Shown one piece after another: positions 1-11,441 of a DNA stretch of 64,000 nt; position 1 is the first letter of the stretch; every line of letters starts with the position of its first letter. The position numbers were made by a program, and so were the translations under genes. A model generated the notes under the pieces. That model worked only from the letters and a program-made list of their open reading frames with translations, was not told the DNA's origin and did no database searches. Source of the DNA: Saccharum officinarum (taxonomy: Eukaryota > Streptophyta > Magnoliopsida > Poales > Poaceae); NCBI GenBank assembly GCA_020631735.1, contig CM036191.1:41275335-41339334 (forward strand), given 5' to 3'.

Positions 1-149
1 AAAACAAAACCAATATAACCACACCACAAAATAAAATAAATGCAACAGCATGAATGCAACACCAAATATTTTTTAAAATTTTTAATTTCTCATTAATTGT
101 TATCTAAATTATTTAAAATTTGTTAACTCTAAAATTTGGGTGTTACATC
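1..149. mobile_element. 3' end of an LTR-like insertion, rest outside the window
   Basis: The hAT transposase reading frame that starts at base 150 begins abruptly inside a conserved SNMKGKH-type segment, so something else occupies bases 1-149. This AT-rich stretch ends in gggtgttaca, the reverse complement of the tgtaacaccc that opens the neighbouring LTR at 414, as expected for inverted LTR termini. The left part and its target duplication are not in the window. The class is inferred from the terminus alone. Confidence 0.35.
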
Positions 150-3100
150 TAATATGAAAGGAAAACATAAGGGGGTACAAAGCCGTTTGCGTGAGATAAA
201 TCGAAGAGCTTTGTATATGCCATGTGCATGCCATAGTCTTAATCTAACTCTATGTGATATGGCTAAATCATGCAGTAAAGCTATTACATTCTTTGGAATT
301 GTGCAGAGGATATATGTATTATTTTCAAGTTCTACCAAAGATGGAATGTTTTGCTTGAACATGTTCAAGATTTGACTGTGAAATCATTGAGCAATACTCG
401 TTGGGAGAGTCGCTGTAACACCCCTGGGTGTTAAGCATGCATTATCATTCAAAGCATAAGCATTCAACATCATTGCATGATTAGCATTATTTGAATTGTA
501 GCTCTTTCAAATTTAATTTGAAAAACAAATAAATGGGAACCCTAAGTTTGATATAAGTGTTAAAAAGTTGGTGAACATTTGAGAAGTAGCAATTTTAAAT
601 AATCTAGAGTAAATCAACTTGATTATTGGAGCAAAATTTTGAATTCAAGTCTTCCTCAAATTCTGTTTTAAAAAATATTCTAAGTAAATGAGTTTTTGAT
701 TTTAAATTAGCTTTAAATCTCAAATGCAAAATCTATTGAGAATTTTGAAAAGTGCTCTATATGAAAGTTGTAGAGAATAAAATTTTGAACAACTTTTATT
801 TTGGGCCAGATTTCTGAAAACCTCTTTTTCATCTCCAAATTCAATTTTGAAACAAAGAATTAAATCTGAAAATATTTTTGTAAAAGAAAAATTGGATTTC
901 GCTTTACTGGGCCGCAGCCTCACATCCCGGCCCATGGCCGAAGCCGGCCTGGCCCGCGCCCGCGTCGTCTCCCTCCCGCCCGCGCGCGCGCGCCCGCGCG
1001 TGGCGTCGTGGCGCCGCGGCAGCGTTCGGCCGCCGCGTGGCCGCACGCCGTCGGAGCCGCGCGACACGCGCCCTGTGGCCCCCGCAGCGTCCGCGCCCGC
1101 TTACCCCCTCCGCGCGCTCGTCCTCCTCGGTTGCTCCCTCCATTCTTCCTCGCCCGACCGCACAGCAGCAGCAAACTCCGCCTCCGCCTCCGCCGTCGCG
1201 CGCCTCGCCGGAGTTGGAGTTTCCCGCCGCTAGAGCTCACCGCCAACTGCTACATCTTGCATAGGGCTCCGCCACGACTCCACGAATCCTGTGCTCGCCC
1301 TATCGCGCCGTGGTAAGGCCCCCGTCGGCGGGAATGCCTCGCCGGAGTTGGTCGAGTTCACCGGCAGCGCACTGCCCCGTGAACTTCACCCCTCCGTCCC
1401 CCTTCTCGCTCTCTTCTCACGTGCACGAGCACCGCACTCACGTGGTGAAGCTCGCAGACCACCCCACACACCCCATCCCGGTCGGAGTTGGCCGGCCGGC
1501 GGTGAGCCGAGCCACCGTGCCGCCATGGCTGCCGGTGAGCATGCTCCTGAGCTCCTTTGACCGCGCTAGCTGGCTCGCTAGGTTCGCGCGAAGACGGAGA
1601 TCACGATGACAGTCACGGCCTGACTGGAGACCTCGCCGTCGGCGAGAGCTCGTCGGTCAGCGCCGCCTCTGGCCGACTGCGGCTGACGGGTGGGCCCTTC
1701 TGACCCGTGGGTCCCGCCTGTCTGTCTCAGCGTTTCGGTTCCGGGTGTCACCGCGGTGTGCACGTAGCGTTTAAAGCCGGTTTTGATTTTCGGTTTTAAA
1801 GAAATTGATTTCCAGAAAATCTGAAAAAGGCTTCCAAAAATTGTATCTCAAGATTTATAGCTCCAAAAATCATGAAACAAATTGTGAAATGTTCCTTTTG
1901 AATAGATCTACAGTTTAAAAATATCTCATGTGATTTTTGTGACACTCTACTGTGCAATTTTATTTAATTGTTATATATGCTGTTATCTTAGAAAAAGTGT
2001 AGTAAATAAAATAATAAAGGGAAAAATATGATTCTTGTTACATTGGTCTTTATTAGTGATGTACTTTCTAGGAAAAATGCCAGTGAAGCATGTTCTGTGG
2101 AAAAATTTTGAAGTGTAGTTCAAATGCTTTTAATTGGTAATATCTGTTATTTTTACTATAGAGCAAAATTTGTATACAACATACATCTGATAATTTTTGT
2201 AGTATGTTGGTTTACTGTGAGTAACCTAAGAAAATTGTGAAATCTGTTGTTTGACACTTTTTCTAGTATAAAATAAATTCATGCTCACAATTAGGCTATA
2301 ACTTGTTTATTTTGTACAGGCAGTTTTACTTGTGCAATTCTCATGAAAATTTAGTGGTAGGTTAGTTAGGGTAAGAGTAGTCTACTGTAATTTTTGTAGA
2401 TTTTTATCTACACCAGAGATAGGTGTTGTTGTGTAACCCTAGCTAAATAGGGAATAAAAGATTATTCTTTATGAGAAATTGAGAGAAATAAAATATGTTT
2501 GGTGTATCTTTGAAGCATCATGATGCCTTGCTGATGTTATGGATGAGTTAGGTTGGTAAGCTTTGGTAGCTTAGGTTCACTTGTATGTGTAGATGGTAGG
2601 CTAACTAATAGAAGGATAAGGTGTATGTTTTAGGTTACATGTTCTTGGATGACGTTGACTACCTTGTAGAAGAAATAATTATATTCAAACTGCTCATTCC
2701 ATGTGCTCATCTGCATCTCATGTCATCAAAGCACTCCACCGTAATTCGATGCATTCTTCGCATGTTTCCTTATGCACTTGCATCATACAGGATCGCAGGA
2801 GGAGTTGCAGGTAGCAGTACCGGAGGAGCAGGCTTGGACGGATCAGCAGGAACCCTAGGCACAGGAGGTGCCCGAGGAAGAAGAGTCAGGCGAGGAACTG
2901 CCAGAGTGCGTCGATCACCACCCTAGCTCGTTCGAAAAAGGCAAGCCCCGGAGCATTTTAAGCCTCCTAAATTTATAAAAAGTTATTCCTTATTACATGA
3001 GTTATAGTTATATATTGTTGCACTAAGTTATAGTAGTTGAGTGAAACCGTTGTTGCATTATCACCTTGGCCACCGGATTATCTTTTATCCTGTTAGGTCA

Positions 3101-5511
3101 GGATCGAGTAAATTGCTTAGCCATGCTTAGACCGGTAGAAGTCGGGTGATTTCCTGTCACCTGCGAGTTATAGGTGGATACCAGGTTATGGTTAGCTGTA
3201 ATTGTGATCATGAAAAGTAATCAAGTGTTGATGGATAAACGGAGACCAGGCGGAGTCTTATAGGGTTTTGAACTATAGTGATTCTGTCTATGTCAGTTAA
3301 GGACCGATCGTTGCTCGTCCCTCTTGTCATGTTGAACGCATGCCTCACATTTAGCTGGCCGAATAAAGTACCTTTCGACCGCGAAGCTAGTGACACTTTT
3401 TGAGCCGGGATAAACTCGGGTTGGCAGACTGGTGTGGAAGGGGGGGTAACGGGGACGCGAAGAGTGAGCCCAAGGTGCGTCCTTGCAGTCGGGCGGTCCC
3501 TGGGTAGTGCGATCCATGATTGTTACCCCGCGGCTTCTCGGAAAGTGTCATTGGTGATCTACGCGACCCTGACGGGGGAAGCATGGTTTGTGTGAGGAAT
3601 AAATCTCCAGCTGGATAGGAATTCGATTCGAATCGCCTTCGCTCCCGGTTAGTGAGCACTTGACTCGAGCTATGGCATCGTAGTTTTAATGATGGAACAC
3701 GGATGGTTATGGGAATAATGTTGGAAAGGCCAAACCTGAGATGGTAATCTTTGATGTTAATGGTTAATCAAGTGTTTGTTTTAGTCATAGGTGCTCATTT
3801 AGCATGAATAGGTTGTCCTAAAAATGATGCTAAAGACACTTATCCTTAGTCATTCATAATAACTTGTGCTTTTCGCAAAGGAGTCAAGCCAATCCATTAT
3901 GTAAAGCCTTGCATGCTCCTTGGTGTCATGTTATTTCTGGTTTATGACGGGTAAGTCTAGCTGAGTACATTCTCGTACTCAGGGCGTTGTTCCCATTGTT
4001 GTTGCAGATGGTCAGATGTACTACGGGTACTGCTCCAACTGTCTGTATCCGGCGATGGGTGGCAACTAGAACCTTGGGCAAGGGTCTTTCTGTTTGTCTT
4101 ATCTACTGCTTTTGTGGACCATGACTATCGACTGGCACTGTAACTGAACTAAGTGTGTGTGTGTAAAAATTATTTGCTTCCGCTACTTTATGTTGAACTA
4201 TGTTGTAATAACTTTTATTTCCGAACTCCGATATATCCTACCTGTTTGATCAGATTTATGTATCGTGTGAACGGCGGCTGCTAAATCAGTACGATCTTGG
4301 TTGTATGTTAGTGGTTTTGAAATCCGTCGTGATTTCACGGAATCTCGGGTTATACGGGCTTAAGTTTGTTAAATTAACCGCCTCGGTGGAAGATTTTCTT
4401 ACTTAATTTCGTATAATTACGTTGATCCGTTACAGTCGCATCAAAAGTGTCCGAGCAATTAGATATCAAGCTCCTCAACTAAGGTCAGCTTTGTTGTGGC
4501 TCAGTGAGGATGCAGATACTGAAGCAAAGGATAGAAGTGATGCAAAAAATTTATATGGCGTGCTTGGCAGCTTTGAGTTCATACTCTGTAAATATTGTTA
4601 GCAAGAAGTTGCAGTCACCATCCATGTGCATTGATTCTACCTTGCAGCATATAAAAGGTATGGTGAATTACTTTCAGAACTATAGAAATACTGGTTTTGC
4701 TGATAGTGTGGTTGCTGCCACAGAAATTACACTTGAAATGGGAGTAGAGGCATCCTTTCCAGTAAAGCGTGTTTCTGTTAGGAAAAAACAATTTGATGAA
4801 ACTAAATGCAACGAAGCTATTTTGCAAGCTGAGGAGGATTTTGAAGCTTTCTATTTTTTGGTTATGGTTGATATGGCAATTAGTTCATTGACAAGCAGAT
4901 TTAAAGAACTCCAGTCATTCGATGAGAAATATGGATTTCTAATGAATTCAACATCCTTGAAGGCATTGGATGGTGCTGATCTAAGAGACCATGGCATTAA
5001 ATTTGCAAAAACTTTCTCTTCAGATGGTTCATCGGATGTTGATGTAAATGACATGATTTTCTGAGTTAGCTGTTATTCAGTCTACTCTGCCAGATAAGCC
5101 AATATCTGCTATGGAGATTTTTGAGTTTGTCATAGAAGCGGATTGTTATCCTAATATTTCTATTGCTTATCTGTGGCCTCAGCTGAAAGGACCTTTTCAA
5201 AGCTAAAATTATTGAAGAATTATTTGAGGTCCGTAATGTCCCAAGAAAGATTAAATGGTTTGGCAACTTTATGCATCGAGAAGAAATTATTAGATGAAAT
5301 TGATATTGAGGCCATCATCAATGACTTCGCAGCAGCCAATGTCAGAAGAAACTTTTAAGGTAAGATAAGATGTATTACTCGTTTAATAAGAATGTTTTGT
5401 AAACATTACACTTATTAAAGTAGCCATTATATTATTAGATTAGAGTTGTATTAAAGGGCCCATGGCTCGTAGCTTCGCTCCGGGCCTTTAATTTGACAGG
5501 CCCGGCCCTAG
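150..5511 (+). pseudogene. hAT-superfamily transposase pseudogene (DUF4371/hAT dimerisation type), split by a solo LTR
   Basis: This is a DNA transposase of the plant hAT family, broken in several places. The 5' piece (150-413) reads SNMKGKHKGVQSRLREINRR and continues through a CACHSLNLTLCDMAKS segment to NTRWESR. The 3' piece resumes at 4440 with KSVRAIRYQAPQLRSALLWL, shifts frame near 4585, runs to 5064, and ends with the hAT C-terminal dimerisation block at 5173-5358 (ASAERTFSKLKLLKNYLRS, then NGLATLCIEKKLL and INDFAAANVRRNF). A short deletion between SIAY and VASAERTFSKL around 5170 shifts the frame again, and a stop follows MIF at 5062. The strand after the coding region ends in ggcccggccctag (5499-5511), a plausible hAT terminal repeat, directly against sequence shared with the inhibitor-gene duplications. 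The N-terminal part lies outside the window. Confidence 0.8.
414..4434. mobile_element. Solo LTR of about 4.0 kb, inserted in the hAT transposase
   Basis: The element opens with TGTAACACCC at 414 and closes with CCGTTACA at 4434, so it has TG...CA ends. It is flanked by a perfect 5-bp duplication GTCGC (409-413 and 4435-4439). Removing it with one GTCGC rejoins the hAT reading frame. It has no gag, pol or integrase-like frame, and no second copy of the ends inside, which fits a solo LTR left by recombination. The first third (about 900-1760) is very GC-rich and gives only overlapping low-complexity frames. The last kilobase has the look of a grass Ty3/Gypsy LTR, which is an inference from general appearance. 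Confidence 0.75.
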
Positions 5512-6485
5512 ATGGTTGTTCCTTAAGGTTCCGTCTGTATGTTATATATCAGAGACGGTTTTTTCCAGAGCCGTCTCTTTTATGTTCTTATTCGAGATGG
5601 CTCTTTGACGGTACTGGCTACATCACAGACGAAAAATCTCAGACTTCCAGCTTGAGTTAACCGTCACTAAATGACGTCGCCAACTGTCTCAAACTAGCTT
5701 TTCTGTCCTTGGATTACTTCGCACAAATATGTTTTTATATAATCCTTATTGAGTAGGTATAATTTTTATAAACTTAATAATAGCATTTTTACCCGTCTCA
5801 TTTTTATACTGGTTTGAGATGGGCAGCCCTTTATAGCCATCAAAAATTGTTGATGGAGACGGCTTACGTTAAACATTCGTCTATGTTTTCTTTTTATCGA
5901 AGACGGTTGCTGGTAAAGAACCATCTGTTTTGTAGACTATGTGTGACCATTGTTCCTCAGGTCTGTAATATGTTACATATCAGAGACGGTTTTTCTCCAG
6001 AGCTGTCTCTTTTATGTTCTTATCCGAGATGGCTCTTTGACCATCACTAGTACTGGCCATATCACAGACGAAAAATCTCATACGCTCGAGTTAACCGTCA
6101 CTAATTGACGTTGCCAACCGTCTCAAACTAGCTTTTCTGTCCTTGTGCGCATTCACTCGTACCCATCGCAATCCTCCTCCAATGCCACTGTCGCCCGTAC
6201 CGGCGACTTGCTTATCCCACAACCTGCCAGGTCCATGTGGCATCCATCCAGCAGAGAGGCGCACGCATGCATGGGTGCGCCCGTCGCGCTCGCACACCTA
6301 TTTTTTCCCCCACTTGCCATGCATTTGCATGATCCAATGAGAAAATACCACATGCAGTTGTTTGATGGAACATGCGCTTGGAGCTCATCCAGACGGTGTC
6401 GCACGGGATGCAAGTTGTGGCACTGCCGCCTAGAATTTTATTCACGTGGGTCCTGGGCATCTACGCTAGAAGCCGCCCTCCTCTG
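5512..6485 (+). repeat. Upstream region of type I inhibitor genes, copy 1, with gagacggt/accgtctc repeats
   Basis: This stretch matches 14603-15342 and 46960-47741 upstream of the other two type I inhibitor genes. It carries many short direct and inverted copies of agacggt/accgtct, for example near 5552, 5635, 5880, 5985 and 6117, which look like subterminal repeats of a decayed CACTA-type element ending near aaactagcttttctgtcc. In this copy that repeat block occurs twice (5512-5713 and about 5940-6142), with a ttggattacttcgcacaa segment between. From 6145 to 6485 the sequence is the conserved proximal promoter shared with copies 3 and 5. Confidence 0.6.
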
Positions 6486-6494
6486 CTATAAGAA
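6486..6494 (+). promoter_or_regulatory. TATA box of inhibitor copy 1
   Basis: CTATAAGAA lies about 115 bp before the ATG, at the same place as in copy 5 and with the same core as copies 2 and 4. It is followed by a conserved leader containing gaaggaaatccaagcaacaaa. Confidence 0.6.
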
Positions 6495-6601
6495 GACCTC
6501 CAGCCTCGACCATACAATACAGATAGCCGTATACGTTTGTAGGAAGGAAATCCAAGCAACAAACTTGGCATTGTGGCCTGTTCTTGCCAGGAGAAACAAA
6601 G

Positions 6602-7019
6602 ATGAGGCCTCAGGTGATACTCGTCGTCCTGGCTGTTCTCGGCGTCCTCGCAGCTCTGCCGATCGGCGAAGGTGACGACGAGAATCCTTTAATTTTGCCG
6701 TTTAGTTTTATTATTTTCATCTGGATATATCCATCATATCACTTGCTACGATGCATGCAAACACACTGACATTTTTTACTAACCATGAATGCGTGTGGGC
6801 ACACCAGGCTCGTGGCCATGCTGCGACGACTGCGGTGATTGCAACAGGAAGTTCCCGCCGGAGTGCCACTGCAATGACATCTCCGTGGACGGGTGCCACC
6901 CGGAGTGCAAGAACTGCGTCAAGCAAGGTGCGATTCCTCCCCGCGGCGGCATCGGCCCAGTCGTCACCTACCGCTGCGCGGATTATCTCACTAAAGTGGA
7001 ACGCATGACTTCTCACTAA
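6602..7019 (+). pseudogene. Bowman-Birk/WIP1-like proteinase inhibitor, type I copy 1, 3'-truncated
   Basis: A small secreted serine proteinase inhibitor of the Bowman-Birk family. Exon 1 (6602-6671) gives MRPQVILVV..VLGVLAALPIGEG, a hydrophobic signal peptide, one residue shorter than in copy 3 by an in-frame 3-bp loss. The donor gaag/gtgacg and acceptor acaccag/gct give a 136-bp intron, and exon 2 (6808-7019) begins in phase. The reactive loop is CNRKFPPEC with Arg at the expected P1 site, so trypsin-like targets are predicted. Exon 2 should end with a segment holding the last two cysteines, as in copy 5 (LTNFCKERC then FLGGVF). Here homology stops after YRCADYLT and runs into KVERMTSH and a stop. 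The predicted 93-residue product therefore has 10 of the 12 cysteines and probably does not fold normally. The same junction occurs in copy 3. Confidence 0.8.
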
Positions 7020-8177
7020 AGTCAATACAAATAAGCATGTGACATCATAATAAATTTAGAGATCATATTAAGTGTTCTTATGGTTTAACATCATGCAAAG
7101 GTAGTGGAACAACAATTCCTATTTTTACACACTTATTTTATTTATTATAAACAATTTAACAAGCAGTAGACAAGTTAAATCAATAACTCAGTTTTACATG
7201 CACCAATAAATCTAAAACTATTATCACAGCACAAGCATCACATGATTAGCATACCATAAAAATTACACATCAAAAGAAGCACTACAACACTACATATATG
7301 AACTTAACCCTAACAAGCATGGATGTACATCTATAGCAAAGATTTTGCACTAACACATGCCACATTATGTACTTTCTCTACAATTTCTATGTATTTTCAA
7401 ATTTTCTCACGGTTATATGCTTGAAGAAAACAATAAACAGAAAATAAAAAAACATACCTGCGCTGGCGTCGGGGGAGTTTTGGTGGCGCGTCGGGGAGGA
7501 GTGCTAGCGTGTTGGGAGAGGTTGTCGGCAACGGGGAGGTGCCCGGCGACAGGAATGGAGGCCCACGACGTTGTTAGGTGTCGAGGAGGAGGTGGCCGGC
7601 CGGCGCCATCGGATCGGAGGGGAAGAGGTGGTGGCGCGTCTCGGGGAGATTGTGGCAGGCGCCGGGGGATGTGGTGGCACGTGTCGGGGAGGTGGTGGCG
7701 TGTTGGGGGAGCTCGCCGGCGTTAGGGAGGTGGCCGGTGTCGGGGATGGCGGCCTACGGCGGCGTTGGGCGTCGGGGAGGTCACCGGCGTGAGGATGGCG
7801 GGCCACGGCGGCGCCAGGGCGTCGGGAGGGATACGGCGGCGACGGCGGGTTTGGGATTAGGACGTGTGCGCTTGTGAAGGATGAGGAAGAAGAAGATGGG
7901 CGGATTCATACCTGGTACCTTTAGTACCGATTGTGATTACGGCCCAGGACTAAAAATACCTTTAGTCCCGGGTGGTGCCTGCAACTAGGACTAAAGGTGT
8001 CATACCTGGGCCGATTTTTTGTGCGCGATGAAAACATCCACCCCTTTAATCCTGGGTGATTGATCAACCCGGGACTAAAGGTGATTTTGGCGAGCAGCGT
8101 TTTGGCTCCGTTGCAGTTTTCAATGTTTTCATCTTTTTTTCAAATTTCTTTTTTTAAATATAGCTGTTAATTGCCTA
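6990..8177. mobile_element. Truncated transposon-like segment that interrupts inhibitor copy 1
   Basis: The segment starts where exon 2 homology breaks (about 6990) and matches 15850-17041 almost base for base. It has an AT-rich first half without genes, then a GC-rich block (7455-7860) of gtcggggaggtggtggc-like repeats. That block translates on the minus strand only as proline- and serine-rich low-complexity sequence. Next come CACTA-style subterminal repeats around 7915-8085 (tttagtcccgggtggtg, gggactaaaggt). Homology to the second copy ends at 8177, exactly where hAT transposase coding begins. I see no terminal repeat or target duplication on the left. Confidence 0.55.
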
Positions 8178-9317
8178 GTGGAAGATGGGCGGATTTCTTT
8201 TTTTGTAAATGAATTGGAAAACGGTTTGATTTTTAGTGGAAGAGGGAAAAATCAAGAAACTAGCCTTGCAAGGGCAGGGGATACAAGATGGGGTTCACAT
8301 CACAAAACCTTATGTCGTATTTTCCATATGTGGAACTCAGTCTTAGAGGTATTAGAAAATATTGTTGAAGATGGTGTTGGAGATAAGAGATCAACAGCTT
8401 CAGGCTTGCTGTTACAAATGAAAAAATTTGAGTATGTGTTTATAATGCATCTTATGATCAGATTATTGGGCATAACAAATGATTTATCACAATGCTTGCA
8501 AAGAAAAGATCAGAATATTGTTCGGGCTGTTGCGTTGATTGGGATCACATTGGACAAAATCAATGATGTAAGGCAACATGGTTGGGATGAGCTATTTGAG
8601 GAGGTAAAGGAGTTCTGTGGGATCCATCACATCATTATCCCAAATATGGAGGATACAGTAATTGTTCGAGGTCGTTCAAGGGGTCGTGGAGGGCAACAGG
8701 TAACCTACTACCATCAGTTCAAAAATGAGATCTTTAATGTGGTGCATGATCAAGTTATTGTTGAATTAAATAATCGGTTTGCTGAAAGGTCTACCCGCTT
8801 ATTGAGATGCATTGCTTGTCTAGATCCAAAGAATTCCTTTGCAAATTATGATCGTGAGAAACTAATTGAACTTGCTGAGATTTATGATGTTGATTTCTCC
8901 CAATATGACCGTGATCAGCTTCCAGGCCAACTTGACAATTTTATTAGTGATGTCAGAGCTGATCCTTCATTCACATCTTGTATTGACCTTGGTATTCTTG
9001 CTACAAAGATGGTTCAAACTGATAGGCACACAAACTTTGCATTAGTTTATCGCCTCATTGTGTTGGCATTGACTTTACTAGTTGCAACAGCAACAGTAGA
9101 AAGGATTTTCTCAGCTATGAAGGTTGTTAAGACTGAGTCTCGGAATAAAATAGGGGATGACTGGTTGAATCATAGGATGATATGTTATGTTGAGCGAGGG
9201 ATATTTGCAACCATTAAAAATGATGACATCTTACATCATTTTCAAGAATTGAAGACCCGGAAGATGAAGTTACCTAATCTACCTAGTACTTCTGGTATGT
9301 TACATTCAACCATTTAG
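8178..9317 (+). pseudogene. Partial hAT transposase (TTF/DUF4371 plus hAT dimerisation domain), 5'-truncated
   Basis: A 379-residue open frame belongs to the plant hAT transposase group often annotated as zinc finger MYM-type 1-like. The GRGKNQETSLARAGDTRWGS segment near residue 25-45 marks the start of the central catalytic region. The C-terminal half carries the dimerisation block: VLALTLLVATATVERIFSAM around residue 290-310, then KTESRNKIGDDWLNHRMICY. A full transposase would have several hundred more N-terminal residues, including the zinc finger, and these are absent because coding begins directly at a junction with a CACTA-like segment. The frame itself has no stop or shift, so it is younger or better kept than the hAT copy at 150. 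I consider the start Met arbitrary and the protein inactive. Confidence 0.8.
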
Positions 9318-9715
9318 GATACAAATGCATAGTAATTAATGAGATTAATTTTTTTTGGCTATCCTTGTAACCCTGTTCTTATTAACTCTTACATCTTGTC
9401 AAAACTAGGAGTTGTTATTGAGGACATGGAGGTGGAAGAGGCAAATGCAACAAATCATCACTAGACAATAGGTATTTATTTTTCAATGTTCATTGATATG
9501 TCATAGCTATTGTATCGTACTATTAATTATATAGTTCAAGAATTTCTCTAGATTTGCAAAATTTGCTTGAGAATATTTGTTTTCTGTGACATATGTGTGT
9601 ATATATATATGGTCCTATAGACTATATTATAGGCTGTAGCTTTTAGATTTTGGCCGCTAGGATTTGGCGGCCAGATTTTGGCCCTAGTGTTGGCCAAATC
9701 CTGGGTCCGCCACTG
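9318..9715 (+). mobile_element. 3' non-coding end of the hAT element with its right terminal repeat
   Basis: After the transposase stop the sequence runs to tcctgggtccgccactg, ending at 9715. This is a typical grass hAT terminal repeat, read inward as CAGTGGCGGACCCAGGA. The next bases (from 9716) match the region upstream of inhibitor copy 4 (from about 26995), so the element edge is well placed. The left terminal repeat is missing. Confidence 0.6.
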
Positions 9716-10111
9716 CTAAAGAAGCAAAATTTCTTGCATAATTTTTGTTTCGTCCAACCTAATAATCATCAGGAGTCAGAGTAGACTGCCTGTAACCTAT
9801 TCCATATCCTTTTTGCATTTTTTTTCTTTTTCCTTTTCTACCTATCCTTTTCCATATTTTTGTTTTTTCTTTTCCTTTTATACCAGATTATTTTCTGCCG
9901 GACGGTTCGTTGCGCTTGGAGCCGAGCCGCTGACCCAATTTTTTTTCACATGACGAGCCACCCTCCCGTGAGCGCTCGATTTTTTCCTCTGCCACACGTT
10001 GCCGATCGACTGTAGGGGCGCATTGGTAGTCAAATGAACCCATCGCCCACCCAATTTTTTTTCCCGGGACATCTGTGAGACTGTGACGCTGGAAGCCTCT
10101 CTCCCCTCCTG

Positions 10112-10116
10112 TATAA
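10112..10116 (+). promoter_or_regulatory. TATA box of inhibitor copy 2
   Basis: TATAA within gtataagaagacc lies 85 bp before the ATG, aligned with the same motif 85 bp before copy 4. Confidence 0.6.
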
Positions 10117-10196
10117 GAAGACCCTCAGCCACCGTAGGAAGGAAATCCAAGCAACAAACTTGGCATTCTGGCCTGTTCTTGCCAGGAGAAAGGAAG

Positions 10197-10662
10197 ATGA
10201 GGCCTCAGGTGATACTCGTCGTCACTGTGGCTGTTCTCGCCGTCCTCGCAGCTCTGCCGATCGGCGAAGGTGACGACAAATCCTTTTGCCGTTTAGTTTA
10301 ATTTTTCATCAGGATATATACAATCACCTGTTATAGGATGCATGCGTATGCACACTACTAGACATTTTGACTAAATTAACATGCGTGGGCACACCACACC
10401 AGGCTCGTCGTGGCCGTGCTGCGACAACTGCGGTGCTTGCAACAAGAAGTTCCCGCCGGAGTGCCACTGCCAGGACATCTCGGCACGTGGGTGCCACCCG
10501 GAGTGCAAGAAGTGCGTCAAGATCGGTGGAGGGATTCCTCCCGGCGGCGGCCCCGGCCCCGTCATCATCTACCGCTGCGCGGACGTTCTCACAAACTTCT
10601 GCGAGCACCGCTGCACGCCGGCGCCGCCGCCGGAGGCCGCGTTCCTGGGTGGTGTCTTCTGA
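10197..10662 (+). CDS. Bowman-Birk/WIP1-like proteinase inhibitor, type II copy 2, apparently intact
   Basis: This gene encodes a secreted inhibitor of trypsin-like serine proteinases, the kind grasses make on wounding or insect attack. Exon 1 (10197-10269) gives MRPQVILVVTVAVLAVLAAL, a signal peptide. The donor gaag/gtgacg and acceptor acaccag/gct bound a 133-bp intron, and exon 2 is 10403-10662. The 110-residue precursor has 12 cysteines, in the order CC, DNC, GAC, PPECHC, GCHPECKKC, YRC, NFC, HRC. The inhibitory loop is CNKKFPPEC, with Lys at P1 and Lys in place of the usual Ser at P1'. The second loop of dicot Bowman-Birk proteins is not recognisable, as usual for monocot forms. The C-terminus is proline-rich and ends in FLGGVF. 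TATA and aataaa signals (10748, 10819) are present. Its 5' region matches copy 4. Confidence 0.88.
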
Positions 10663-11441
10663 TGGCGTGGGACGCCGATGATCGCTGCTGCAAGCATGGG
10701 TGCCATGTCGAGTTTGGCTTCTCTCGAGCTTCGTCAGAGAGAAGAAATAAAATAAATGTCGCCGCTCTGCTCGATGCTTGCTCTTGTACGTCGTCAGTGT
10801 ATTAGTACTGTTTCTGGAATAAAGAGCCATGCATGATCCATGCTTTGCCCCGAAGCACTGTTGGAATAAAAGAGCTATGCATGACGCATGCTATGCTCAA
10901 AGCACTGTTATCGTGTCGAGTCATGACAATATCTTTGTTACCTTGTATTGCCCACAGCTTCTTGCGATCTCTGTTCTTGGTTACATTTTGATGGTTGGAT
11001 GACAAATCTCTGAGATCTCCTAGCACCAAGTCCACGCTCACAGCTACCAATCGCGAAAAGCAGTTAAAAAGTTACTGTAGCATCTTTCATTGTTATTTGG
11101 CAAAATTTGTTCAATCATGGACTAACTAGGCTTAAAAGATTTGTTCCGATATTTACAGACAAACTATGCAATTAGTTATCTTTTTTACCTACATTTAATG
11201 CTCCATGCATTGATCGAAAGATTCGATGTGATGGGTAGAAGAGAAAATATTTTGGGTTGGCATGGGATGTGAACAAGGCGGTAGACTTTGCTGCCCTATC
11301 CAGTACTGGTGCTGCTCAGAGTCATGGGCGCCAGCTTGCATGCCTCCACGGTCAACAATCAGAGCATGCGCCTACTCCAAGGCGGTGGCCTGGCAAGGGT
11401 GTGCACGCACAGGATCTTTCCAAGTGGGCGCGGTACGGTTA
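10663..11441 (+). other. 3' flank of the type II inhibitor gene, shared with copy 4
   Basis: No gene is seen here. Bases 10663-11050 match 29621-30000 downstream of copy 4. Bases 11275-11400 (tagactttgctgccc, agtcatgggcgccagc) match 30045-30140. Between them, about 11060-11265 looks like a partial copy of the same MITE family that is clustered at 54.6-56.4 kb. Confidence 0.55.

Noticed and set aside
904..1609. Several overlapping open frames of about 75-130 codons in a GC-rich block
   Set aside because: They overlap on both strands, are rich in Arg/Ala/Pro as expected from base composition, have no motif, and lie inside the solo LTR.
5540..6130. Repeated agacggt/accgtct motifs considered as a CRISPR-like array
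   Set aside because: The spacing is irregular, both orientations are mixed and the genome is a plant; this is transposon subterminal repeat structure.
6145..6675. Open frame of 176 codons overlapping the promoter and first exon of inhibitor copy 1 (also 14987-15535 and 47461-47802)
   Set aside because: It runs through the TATA box and leader of the real gene and is not kept in length between the three copies.
7504..7877. Proline-rich (minus) and glycine/arginine-rich (plus) frames, repeated at 16364-16737
   Set aside because: They come from tandem gtcggggaggtgg-type sequence; all frames are open together. Conservation between copies reflects recent DNA duplication, not selection.
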